This document shows, in pieces, positions 7,719 to 14,849 of a stretch of DNA of 64,000 bases (position 1 is its first letter; every line of letters starts with the position of its first letter). A program made the position numbers and the translations under genes. The notes under the pieces are model-generated. The model ran no database searches, had not been told where the DNA came from, and saw only the letters and a list, made by a program, of their open reading frames with translations. The stretch lies in the IMG/VR virus record IMGVR_UViG_3300033149_004566, positions 1 to 64,000 of that record; one strand, written 5' to 3'. The DNA is from a virus.

Positions 7719-7742
7719 TTTACCGCACGGATGTGCGGTAAA
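7719..7742 (-). repeat. Perfect 10-bp hairpin between small genes
   Basis: TTTACCGCAC pairs with GTGCGGTAAA across a four-base loop. It lies between the stop of the gene at 7754 and the start of the gene ending at 7554, the same position that pseudoknots occupy between neighbouring genes. It could be an attenuator, processing site or transcript-end structure. Confidence 0.6.
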
Positions 7743-7753
7743 GTAATTATGTA

Positions 7754-8059
7754 TTATATTCGTTTTTGCCCCATCCTATACGTAAATATGAAGTCAGTCG
7801 AATCTACAGAAGATAATGGATAGCCCATCTCGCATTCGCGAAACGAGCTGACCATATACCTTAGATTGAAACATCTACCGAATATCTTCCTTCTCATCCG
7901 ATAAGGAAGATATTCCTCCGCAATCCTCGCACGCGCTTTCAGCAAGAAAGCGAAAAGCGCGTCGATAAAAGTGGCACGGCATTTATGACATACCATTTTT
8001 TCTCGCGAAGCAGTTTTCCTTTTCACGTTCATGATTTTTATTATTCTTTTTAGATCCAT
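7754..8059 (-). CDS. Hypothetical protein with CxxC motif
   Basis: A 101-residue basic protein with CHKC near residue 24 and single cysteines later. The ATG is preceded by GGTGAT. Its leader contains the structured repeat at 8106-8155. No recognised family. Confidence 0.65.
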   Translation of the reverse strand: MDLKRIIKIMNVKRKTASREKMVCHKCRATFIDALFAFLLKARARIAEEYLPYRMRRKIFGRCFNLRYMVSSFRECEMGYPLSSVDSTDFIFTYRMGQKRI

Positions 8060-8105
8060 TTAATCACCAGACTAAGAAAACGATTCGATTTTACTGCGGG
8101 TGAAG

Positions 8106-8155
8106 CAGTTTCCTGCCCCGCACGTCCCGCAAGGCGTGCGGACTGACAGAAAAAA
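8106..8155 (-). ncRNA. Structured intergenic repeat, family 2, copy A
   Basis: Fifty bases identical to 8466-8515. As minus-strand RNA: a T-tract, CTGTC, a 7-bp hairpin CCGCACG/CGTGCGG, then GGCAG (pairs with CTGTC) and ACT (can pair with AGT), giving a compact hairpin with a possible pseudoknot. It begins thirteen bases after the stop of the gene at 8169 and precedes the SD of the gene starting at 8059. Confidence 0.65.
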
Positions 8156-8168
8156 TTTAGATAGAAAG

Positions 8169-8426
8169 TCACCCAACAAGACGTATACCAGCCATACAAT
8201 AGTGCTGATCTCCTCTGTGGTAAATGTTTTTACATTTACTCCAATTTGTCATACAATAATTGCACTCTATGACAGCTACGCAATATTCGTGTCCATATTT
8301 GTCACAGACTTTACTTTTGCAATGCCCTTTATTGTCCTCATAAGGACAAAGAGCAACACAATCTTGTAATGATACAATAGCACCCATATCGAGTGCTTTT
8401 TGTATATATTTCGATATATGTTTCAT
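8169..8426 (-). CDS. Cysteine-rich small protein
   Basis: An 85-residue protein with ten cysteines, including CVALC, CKSKVC and CNYC, so it probably binds zinc or an Fe-S cluster. The ATG at 8426 is chosen because GGAAGTGG lies just upstream; the longer frame would run through the structured repeat. The coding region ends next to copy A and begins after copy B of the family-2 repeat. Confidence 0.65.
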   Translation of the reverse strand: MKHISKYIQKALDMGAIVSLQDCVALCPYEDNKGHCKSKVCDKYGHEYCVAVIECNYCMTNWSKCKNIYHRGDQHYCMAGIRLVG

Positions 8427-8465
8427 TAAACCACTTCCTTTTTTATTTTTTCTAGCGGGTCGTAA

Positions 8466-8515
8466 CAGTTTCCTGCCCCGCACGTCCCGCAAGGCGTGCG
8501 GACTGACAGAAAAAA
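8466..8515 (-). ncRNA. Structured intergenic repeat, family 2, copy B
   Basis: Identical over 50 bases to copy A at 8106-8155, with the flanking GCGGGT also shared. It lies between the stop of the gene at 8552 and the SD of the gene starting at 8426. The strict identity, compared with the drift of the neighbouring genes, implies recent copying or strong constraint. Confidence 0.65.
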
Positions 8516-8551
8516 GGAGATTAAAAATAAAGAACTTATGTATACAAATAT

Positions 8552-8857
8552 TTAAATTTCTTCTTCGCTCTCCGCCGCGCATTTGTAGCAGAGATAGATT
8601 TTTTTTTTATTTTCTGATATTTCATCATCATCGTAGGGATCCGGCATTAAAAAAACCCAATACCGGGATCCACATCTCTCGCATGCGTTGCGAGAGATCG
8701 ACTTTTTATATAATATAGAAAAGTGTTCACATGGTTCAATGCTTTTCATTCTTCTGGCATTGCCAGAGAACAAAAAGCACGTTGGATATACGTTGCCATT
8801 CCACGTGTCTATCCACGTGAAATAACAACAAAAATTGCATTTGATTAAATTTATCAT
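8552..8857 (-). CDS. Small zinc-knuckle protein
   Basis: A 101-residue protein from ATG 8857, with GGAAGTGAT upstream. CNFC near residue 6, CERC near 60 and CYKC near 90, plus CEHF, suggest two zinc sites. The gene contains perfect hairpins, for example 8675-8683/8689-8697. Function unknown. Confidence 0.65.
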   Translation of the reverse strand: MINLIKCNFCCYFTWIDTWNGNVYPTCFLFSGNARRMKSIEPCEHFSILYKKSISRNACERCGSRYWVFLMPDPYDDDEISENKKKIYLCYKCAAESEEEI

Positions 8858-8878
8858 GGTAAATATCACTTCCTTTTA

Positions 8879-8936
8879 GATCGCCTCTTGGTGGTAAGCC
8901 CCTCCACCACGGCAAGGTGGGCGATTGTCGGAGGGG
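8879..8936 (-). ncRNA. HDV-like nested pseudoknot, copy 2
   Basis: Minus-strand RNA: P1 CCCCTCC/GGAGGGG, joiner GAC, P2 AATCGCC/GGCGATC (one end mismatch), P3 CACC/GGTG with loop TTGCCGT, joiner CTTACCACCAAGA. It lies between the stop of the gene at 8954 and the SD of the gene starting at 8857, behind eight T residues. This copy lacks the two companion hairpins seen with copies 1 and 3. Confidence 0.65.
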
Positions 8937-8953
8937 AGAAAAAAAAGATTGGT

Positions 8954-9259
8954 TTAATCCTCATCATCGTCTTCTTCCACTACATCGTAGTGGAAGAGGC
9001 CTTCCAATTCCTTCCAAGGGAGGAAAGAAAGGGAGACACATGACTCCGAAACGTTACTAACGACTTCCATCGTAAAGAAGTCGTAGTAACCAACATCCTC
9101 CATGAAAGAGGGTTCAAAATCTCCCCCTCTCTTATGGAGGACGAAATTAACTCGACCTCCATATTTTTTCATGGAGTACATAATTGCCTTAATTGACAGC
9201 TTTTTGGAGGGATGTTGTCCTCGAAGTTTTAACTTTAAACATTTTAAAATTGGATCCAT
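8954..9259 (-). CDS. Hypothetical protein encoded by a hairpin-rich gene
   Basis: A 101-residue protein with a basic N-terminal half and an acidic tail (VVEEDDDED). ATG 9259 is chosen because GGTG lies eight bases upstream; ATG 9265 is possible. The DNA contains 8974-8983/8987-8996 (10 bp, 3-base loop) and 9060-9067/9077-9084 extended by a further 5 bp. No known domain. Confidence 0.6.
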   Translation of the reverse strand: MDPILKCLKLKLRGQHPSKKLSIKAIMYSMKKYGGRVNFVLHKRGGDFEPSFMEDVGYYDFFTMEVVSNVSESCVSLSFLPWKELEGLFHYDVVEEDDDED

Positions 9260-9294
9260 AGGCATCACACCGTTTTTTTTTGCATTCCTTTCGG

Positions 9295-9331
9295 GCTCCT
9301 TTTCGGAGCTTTAGCGTCGGGTCGTCCGACG
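9295..9331 (-). ncRNA. Two hairpins following pseudoknot copy 3
   Basis: CGTCG/CGACG (9315-9319/9327-9331) and GCTCC-GAAAA-GGAGC (9295-9309) on the minus-strand RNA. Both stems differ in sequence from those beside copy 1 but keep pairing, which is compensatory change in a conserved structure. Confidence 0.6.
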
Positions 9332-9332
9332 T

Positions 9333-9389
9333 GACCATCTCTCGGTAAAAGCCTCCCCACCACGGCAAGGTGGATGGTCGTCGGGGAGG
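9333..9389 (-). ncRNA. HDV-like nested pseudoknot, copy 3
   Basis: Minus-strand RNA: P1 CCTCCCC/GGGGAGG, joiner GAC, P2 GACCATC/GATGGTC (seven perfect pairs), P3 CACC/GGTG with loop TTGCCGT, joiner CTTTTACCGAGA. P1 and P2 both differ from copies 1 and 2 on both strands while remaining fully paired. It lies upstream of the gene starting at 9259. Confidence 0.65.
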
Positions 9390-9414
9390 AAAACTTATTC
9401 ACCAGCTCTTTACG

Positions 9415-9504
9415 CGATCTTCCGCTAGAGGGAGGGAGGATAGGTGAAGAATTATGAAACACAAAAAAAAGGTGCGGAAGATCTTCACGCGAGCCGGTGA
9501 TCTT
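9415..9504 (-). promoter_or_regulatory. Mutually exclusive hairpins after the primase gene
   Basis: GATCTTCCGC (9415-9424) can pair with GCGGAAGATC (9473-9482) over ten bases. The same 3' segment, GAAGATC (9476-9482), can instead pair with GATCTTC (9498-9504). The two stems exclude each other, the layout of an attenuator or switch. No convincing gene lies in 9395-9525, although a frame resembling the 7428-7550 peptide runs through it. Confidence 0.4.
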
Positions 9505-9525
9505 CAAAAAAATAGTGTGTGAAGT

Positions 9526-10509
9526 TCATGCCTTTTTGGACAGCAGTTTCCACTGATAATATTCGTCCAGCTTGGAATCCAAGTCCAGAAAACAGTCCGT
9601 GCAAAGGCCGTGCATGCGAACCGTCCTACAGGACGGAACGACGTAATTTCCGACTATGCTCTTGAGCTGATCATCGGTAACGCGGGAATTATAATCCCTC
9701 CAATGACCCATGCCGTGCAACTTTTTTATCAGGTCTTTGATGCCGCACGGCGTGAGTTGCCCGGTGTAGAGCAGGTAGACCGTCATCATCCAGCGCGCCC
9801 AGTGCACCGGGTTGTCCGTGCCGAGTATGGATCGTTCGATGCACGGCGGAAGAATCAAGTCCTTAAAAGAAGCCGTATCGGAGCCCGCCATCGACAGAGG
9901 CTCCATGTCGGGATAATTTTTATCCCACGATGAAAGATCGACCAGTTTCTTTCCGATCACCGTGATCTTTCCGCTCGGAGTTCTTGCAAGTTTCAAGACA
10001 TGATCTTTGCCGGCGTAAAGATCGTCCAACGTGACGGGCACGCAATAAAGCCCGGACTTCAAGTGTACCGTGAACGGCACGCGCGCCATCTGGCTCAGGT
10101 CTCCCTTGATGTGAAAATCATTTGACTTCAAATCCAGTTTTTCCTCGACGTGAGCCACGTAGGATCTAAGAGCATTTTTTTTATTCACCGGTTCCGTGCA
10201 CCACCTGTAATGGTGGAATCCTTTTCTTCCGGAAAAAAAATTCACGTGCTTGATGCCGTCATCAATGGCATCGAGTGTCAGCTTGATGGCGTCGTCCAGC
10301 GCGCCCTCACCGTCCAGATCGAAGAACACTTTATCAACCACTGCCGTGGGATAGGTAGCCCGTAGGTGATTGGCTTCACGAAAGCCGTACACCGTGACGT
10401 AACAATGCTTGCCGCCATTATACTTGTTGATGAGATCCATCATTTCTTCCCTGGATCTGACCAGCACGCGTTTTGGGAAGCCGACTTCCCTCGGAAAAAT
10501 ATCATACAT
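9526..10509 (-). CDS. Archaeo-eukaryotic primase with PriL-like Fe-S tail
   Basis: A 327-residue primase. The start ATG 10509 overlaps the upstream stop. The catalytic part has FFDLDGEG (about residue 63, metal-binding DxD), FFSGRKGFHH (about 93, the SGxxGxH motif) and a region with MARVPFTVH (motif III area). The C-terminus resembles the PriL cluster domain: LPPC (about 221), PSC, LCTDC give four cysteines for a possible [4Fe-4S] cluster. Thus PriS and PriL functions seem fused in a compact protein that would make primers for the viral PolB. It is the last gene of the replication block. Confidence 0.85.
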   Translation of the reverse strand: MYDIFPREVGFPKRVLVRSREEMMDLINKYNGGKHCYVTVYGFREANHLRATYPTAVVDKVFFDLDGEGALDDAIKLTLDAIDDGIKHVNFFSGRKGFHHYRWCTEPVNKKNALRSYVAHVEEKLDLKSNDFHIKGDLSQMARVPFTVHLKSGLYCVPVTLDDLYAGKDHVLKLARTPSGKITVIGKKLVDLSSWDKNYPDMEPLSMAGSDTASFKDLILPPCIERSILGTDNPVHWARWMMTVYLLYTGQLTPCGIKDLIKKLHGMGHWRDYNSRVTDDQLKSIVGNYVVPSCRTVRMHGLCTDCFLDLDSKLDEYYQWKLLSKKA

Positions 10510-11296
10510 TGAAATCAATGTCGTTATCTTTTCTGCATTGCTCGAAACAGGGACAGCCTTCCATCCACCTGCCATCTTTTAACTGCCTCGTGAAGCAATT
10601 ATAACCGGGCTTTGGCGAAAACTCACCGCGCTCTATCGCACTTATCACCTTATCTCTAGATTTCAAAGCATAGGTCTTCGTGACTTTTTGCAACGGCTCG
10701 AATAACACGACGTTATCCCGCGGATACACGCAACATATAAACTTCACCGGTTCTTTAAATTGTTTTTCCATCGCTATGGAATACAACGCCAGTTGCTTCT
10801 TGGTGTCGCCTATCAATTTTCCGTCCTTTGGAGCGTGCCCGGTTTTATATTCGGTGGGATGTAAAGAACCATCATAGGCCCTATCTATCCTGTCTATCTT
10901 GCCCTTCAACCTTATGTCCTCGTCCTTGAAATACAACTCGCAAGCCACGGGATACCAATATTCGTAAACATCGAGCCCCATCTCGCGAATTTCCATCAGT
11001 CTCGTGGTTTCCATCATGCAGAAATTTTTTATCATGGGGTCGTCAACGCGCTTGGGAATGATCTTCTTGAAAGTCTCGAGAAAATACTCGTAAATTTCTC
11101 TTTCGGTCACCAATTCTTTGAGATGTTTGATGTTGATCGCGGGAAAAAATTGCTCGTATGCGTCGTGTATTATTATACCGTCCATTGCTATTTCCGGCAT
11201 GTCGTATTTCATCTTGTCTATGTACAGGTACTTGTACTTCATCGGACACTGCAAGTACGTGAAGATTTCCGTCTTGCTCACGGCATCGACTCTCAT
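10502..11296 (-). CDS. Cas4/RecB-like PD-(D/E)XK nuclease
   Basis: A 264-residue protein with the RecB-family core: HDAYEQF (about residue 44), KGKIDRID (about 132) and PTEYKTGH (about 147). One cysteine near residue 17 (CPMKYKY) and CFTRQ...GCPCFEQC at the C-terminus match the four-cysteine [4Fe-4S] arrangement of Cas4/AddB-type nucleases. The likely role is 5'-3' end resection or recombination beside the primase and polymerase. No CRISPR array or other cas gene is present. Confidence 0.85.
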   Translation of the reverse strand: MRVDAVSKTEIFTYLQCPMKYKYLYIDKMKYDMPEIAMDGIIIHDAYEQFFPAINIKHLKELVTEREIYEYFLETFKKIIPKRVDDPMIKNFCMMETTRLMEIREMGLDVYEYWYPVACELYFKDEDIRLKGKIDRIDRAYDGSLHPTEYKTGHAPKDGKLIGDTKKQLALYSIAMEKQFKEPVKFICCVYPRDNVVLFEPLQKVTKTYALKSRDKVISAIERGEFSPKPGYNCFTRQLKDGRWMEGCPCFEQCRKDNDIDFNV

Positions 11297-11544
11297 TTTT
11301 TTAACCTTTCGAGTATTTTTAAAAATGTGTCCGCACCGACATCGCCCTTCTCTATGAGAGGATAAGACAACACTCTAACCGCTTTAATTAACTCGTCTAT
11401 TCTCTTATCGACTCTTTCTATCTCATTCATCAAGCGCCGTTCCATTCCCTTGGATTGGGGAACCATGTCGTCATCTTTTTTGGTAGAAGCGGTCGGTTTT
11501 CTGCCCGCCGGTTTTGATCTTTTAGCTGCTGGCAATAAACTCAC
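11293..11544 (-). CDS. Small helical protein downstream of PolB
   Basis: An 83-residue protein with a lysine/proline-rich N-terminus and a long charged helix (MERRLMNEIERVDKRIDELIKAV), possibly a coiled coil. It overlaps the PolB end by 23 bases and the nuclease start by four, so it is co-translated with replication genes. Function unknown. Confidence 0.65.
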   Translation of the reverse strand: MSLLPAAKRSKPAGRKPTASTKKDDDMVPQSKGMERRLMNEIERVDKRIDELIKAVRVLSYPLIEKGDVGADTFLKILERLKK

Positions 11545-14047
11545 CCAACAATTTTTGTCCGTTAATCATCCTGTAATAATCATAACCCAACACGTCAATA
11601 ATCTTATCGACCTTGTTGTCTATGACCTTTTCCACCATCTTAGTCCAATCAATTACATAATCCGGTGGTAATTTTGTATCCATCTCGAATGCTATTGCAT
11701 CATACGGTCTTTTAAAATAAGCGTACATCGGCTTGTCGTTCAAACCCAAATTCAAGCCCAGGTTTTTATTGCTCCATTTTGCTGCCCTTACATGGATCGG
11801 ATTCGTGCTGTAGTCATCCAGGCGCTTCGTTATCTGCATGGGTATGCCGACCAATTTATAATCGATCCTGCCGCGCATCATTTTTTCCCTGCATTTTCTT
11901 ATGAATCCCATGATTTCTTTTATCCCGGCATTTTCTTCGAGGATCATCTTGAATATCTTTTTCTGCATGTAAGACGTGTATCTGGACGTGTCGGATCTGA
12001 CCACTTCGATGCCTTTATATCCAACGACATCTACGTCTTTTCCCTCGTCCCACGTCTTTCTATAAGCATATCGTTTCTTGACGGGAAACAGCAGCAGTCT
12101 TTCGTACAGGCTCTCGAACTTGATTTCCACGTGATTTTCCGTGACTCCATGCGACGCCAATAATTCGTCATAGAAGACATTTAACGACCTCGCCATGTCT
12201 TTTGCAATCTTTATCGCGTCGTCTTTCGTGATGTCCATCGGAACTTCGATGAATATGGAATCCGTGTCACCGTATATGACCTTATACCCCATTTCATTCA
12301 CGTGTCTTGCGGTCTGTTCGATTATGTAGCGTCCCCAAGCTGTCACGGTCTCTCCGGAAACGGGCGAATATAACCTGAATCCCGGATATCCCAATATGCC
12401 GTAATAGGAGTTCGTCAAAAATTTATACACGGTTTGTATGGAGTTCCACGTCTTCCATTCCTTGCCGCCGAAAAGTTCGGAGTTCCGTCTATTCTTAAAC
12501 TCCGATCTCTTGGATATGAACTCCCACAACACCTTCCTGGTTATGCTCTCCCTGTCCCTCAACCAATACGTGTCATTCGGGGCCCGTATGAGACCCATGT
12601 CGCGAGCCGGGTAGAGATGATGCACGAGCATTATGGCGTCGAGATCCCGCTTGTTCACGTACGTTTCATAGGATATGTTGCTGCTCAGCATTATCATCGG
12701 ATACAAGGATTTCAAATCCAACACGATGGCCCTGTAAATTCCTTTTTTCGGGGATAAAACGGTGGCACCCTTGATCCTCTTTATCATTTCGATGTCGTTA
12801 TTTCTCGGCGGAATGACGTATCCCATCTCGCGGGCCTTTTCAAAGATCACTATGGACATCACCGTGGCATTCGACATGCACTGCTTGAACTCGCATCCGA
12901 CTTGCGAAACTATGCTCGAAAAATATTCAAATATGGATCTTTTTTCACATATCAACCACGTCATTTCCACGTCGTGCACGTTGTAATTCAACAGCCTCAA
13001 CGGATCGTCCTCCCAAAGCGTGCCCAAGTTGCCGGAGTCTTCAGTTTTTCCCACGTCCAAAACCTTCTTTCCTATCAAGTCCAACTTGTAGGATCGCTCT
13101 TTATTTGGCGTTATTTTTCTGTAAGCCATCAGGCCATCGACTATGACGCGGCCCTTGATGTAGCACTCGACCACGTTTTTTGCGTTTTTTCCGCGACTGT
13201 AATTCAGCTTCTGTTTTTCGTACACTCCCGCTTTATGCAGTGGAGACATTCTCTTATAATCTATTTTAAGATCTTTACACCTACACATGATTTTTGCAAG
13301 ATCGTAAGATTCGACGTTCCATCCCGTAAAAATATCATAGTCCATTTCCACGACATGTTCTATCACGTCTTTTAACATGCTTTCTTCCCTTCTGTACGTC
13401 TTCACGTACCACTTGTATTTTTTTCCATCAATTATCTTGCTCTTGTAAGTTCTTTCACCACTCGTTCCGGTAAATTCGGGCTTCCATAAAAACGAATACA
13501 TTGAATCGGTAAAATTATCATAAAACGTGACGCACGTGATGGGAGCACCGTCATCGTGTCCGAAGTTTTCCACGTCTCTCACGTCGACTTCTATGTCCAG
13601 GCATCCAACCCTAATATATGAATGATAATCATTGATCATACATGGCTTTATTGAGTTTTCATTAATCACGTTTGACGAGTCGTCTGGTATTTCTACCCCC
13701 GACTTTATTCCCTTATCGAGCTTAAAACGATTTCTAAACGGAATATCCGTCTCGTAAACGTTAACGAACTTGTCCTTAACTATGGGAACATCGCTCGGAA
13801 CCTTGACTACTGCTCTCGTCAACGGCCTGCCATCCAATGATTTTAGTTCGGTGGTGATGTCGTAAAACAGCACCCTATCATTTGGTATTTCAACGTTGCT
13901 TAAAGAGTCAAAAAAAAAGTAGGGACGGTAACCGTCCACTCTCAAGTGAACCCGCTTATTTCTATCCGATTCGTCCCTACAAAAAAGATGCACGACCGGT
14001 TTACCGTCAAAAATTTCGTATTCGGTAACCGTGCTTGCGAGTCTCAT
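11522..14047 (-). CDS. polB: DNA polymerase family B
   Basis: An 841-residue replicative polymerase. The proofreading exonuclease has LDIEVD (150-155), NVESYD (244-249) and YNVHD (355-359). Polymerase motifs are DLKSLYP (444-450, motif A), NSYYG (546-550, motif B) and YGDTDS (592-597, motif C). All catalytic acids are present, so the enzyme should be active. The length fits archaeal and viral PolB. Neighbours are primase, nuclease, kinase, Sak4-like and SSB-like genes, a complete replication block. Confidence 0.96.
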   Translation of the reverse strand: MRLASTVTEYEIFDGKPVVHLFCRDESDRNKRVHLRVDGYRPYFFFDSLSNVEIPNDRVLFYDITTELKSLDGRPLTRAVVKVPSDVPIVKDKFVNVYETDIPFRNRFKLDKGIKSGVEIPDDSSNVINENSIKPCMINDYHSYIRVGCLDIEVDVRDVENFGHDDGAPITCVTFYDNFTDSMYSFLWKPEFTGTSGERTYKSKIIDGKKYKWYVKTYRREESMLKDVIEHVVEMDYDIFTGWNVESYDLAKIMCRCKDLKIDYKRMSPLHKAGVYEKQKLNYSRGKNAKNVVECYIKGRVIVDGLMAYRKITPNKERSYKLDLIGKKVLDVGKTEDSGNLGTLWEDDPLRLLNYNVHDVEMTWLICEKRSIFEYFSSIVSQVGCEFKQCMSNATVMSIVIFEKAREMGYVIPPRNNDIEMIKRIKGATVLSPKKGIYRAIVLDLKSLYPMIMLSSNISYETYVNKRDLDAIMLVHHLYPARDMGLIRAPNDTYWLRDRESITRKVLWEFISKRSEFKNRRNSELFGGKEWKTWNSIQTVYKFLTNSYYGILGYPGFRLYSPVSGETVTAWGRYIIEQTARHVNEMGYKVIYGDTDSIFIEVPMDITKDDAIKIAKDMARSLNVFYDELLASHGVTENHVEIKFESLYERLLLFPVKKRYAYRKTWDEGKDVDVVGYKGIEVVRSDTSRYTSYMQKKIFKMILEENAGIKEIMGFIRKCREKMMRGRIDYKLVGIPMQITKRLDDYSTNPIHVRAAKWSNKNLGLNLGLNDKPMYAYFKRPYDAIAFEMDTKLPPDYVIDWTKMVEKVIDNKVDKIIDVLGYDYYRMINGQKLLGEFIASS

Positions 14048-14643
14048 GTGGGATTCGCATCCGATATTTTTTCTTTAACTATCTTTTTTATAGTTTCGTA
14101 GTTTTTCTCAAAAGTATCGGCATCGAGAACTACGACTCGTTTTTTTATCCCGGGATTTTTATTCAGGACGGACTTGAAGATCCGATCTATATCGGTTTGA
14201 AAATCAACATTCGTGCTTCTAAACCCATCATCAATATTGAAGTTGGTTTTTTGTATGTTGCAAAAAAACACCACGTCATAATATCTCATCCATTGACCGA
14301 GCATGGCGTTTATTACCGTGACGTGATCTCCGTTCATGTTGCCTCTATCGTAAGCATATATAGCGTAGATGTAAATATCTAGAAGTGTTCTATCCATCAC
14401 GACAATGTCGTACATTTTCGAGGCCTTGATCTCCTCTTCGACTTGCCTGGCCGCAAGATAAATTTGTGTATCAGTATCCGTCTCTTCGTTTATTTTAAAC
14501 CCATTCGGTAAATCCCTTGCAATTTCCTGAACCTTACCGACGGTATATCCTTCCTTTTTTAAATCGGCACAGATCATGAACGAATACGTGGTTTTTCCGG
14601 TGGCATGAGCCCCACTAAAACCTATCTTGATCGTTTTTTTCAT
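14044..14643 (-). CDS. P-loop nucleotide kinase (AAA_28/NadR-type)
   Basis: A 199-residue P-loop protein: Walker A GAHATGKTT (about residues 10-18), a Walker B-like VVMDRTLLD with a DR pair as in deoxynucleoside and dTMP kinases, and a lid region rich in basic residues. It resembles NadR/Ttd14-like kinases found in phages. It probably phosphorylates a nucleoside or nucleotide for DNA synthesis. It overlaps PolB by four bases. Confidence 0.7.
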   Translation of the reverse strand: MKKTIKIGFSGAHATGKTTYSFMICADLKKEGYTVGKVQEIARDLPNGFKINEETDTDTQIYLAARQVEEEIKASKMYDIVVMDRTLLDIYIYAIYAYDRGNMNGDHVTVINAMLGQWMRYYDVVFFCNIQKTNFNIDDGFRSTNVDFQTDIDRIFKSVLNKNPGIKKRVVVLDADTFEKNYETIKKIVKEKISDANPT

Positions 14644-14849
14644 TTTAACGCCTCCTTTATTTCCATCATGTCCATTTTTTTAATCATCATCACCTTGGTT
14701 TTCTGATCCAGGTCTTCACCATGGTTGATGAGATGAAGCTTTAATGAATACCACAACACCATGTAATTTATCTCGCTTCCGGCGTTGGGAGAAATAAAAA
14801 GAAGATTTTTTTCATCTTCCGTTAAGGGCGGCATTTCGTCAGCTACCAC
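14640..14849 (-). CDS. Small hypothetical replication-block protein
   Basis: A 69-residue acidic, helical protein (LTEDEKNLLFISPNAG). The start GTG overlaps the upstream TGGTAG end, and its own stop overlaps the kinase start. No recognised domain; the position suggests an accessory to recombination or replication. Confidence 0.6.
   Translation of the reverse strand: MVADEMPPLTEDEKNLLFISPNAGSEINYMVLWYSLKLHLINHGEDLDQKTKVMMIKKMDMMEIKEALK

Noticed and set aside
6624-9389. Reading the pseudoknots as intrinsic terminators
   Set aside because: On the minus transcript the T-tract precedes rather than follows the helices, and nested pairing with a conserved loop and joiner is not explained by a terminator.
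9265-9507. An 80-codon minus frame from TTG through pseudoknot copy 3
   Set aside because: It reads straight through conserved RNA helices and hairpins; only a short proline/serine string resembles the 7428-7550 peptide, so coding is unlikely or decayed.
10502-11296. CRISPR-related interpretation of the Cas4-like gene
   Set aside because: No repeat-spacer array and no other cas gene is present; Cas4-like nucleases are common in archaeal viruses as recombination enzymes.
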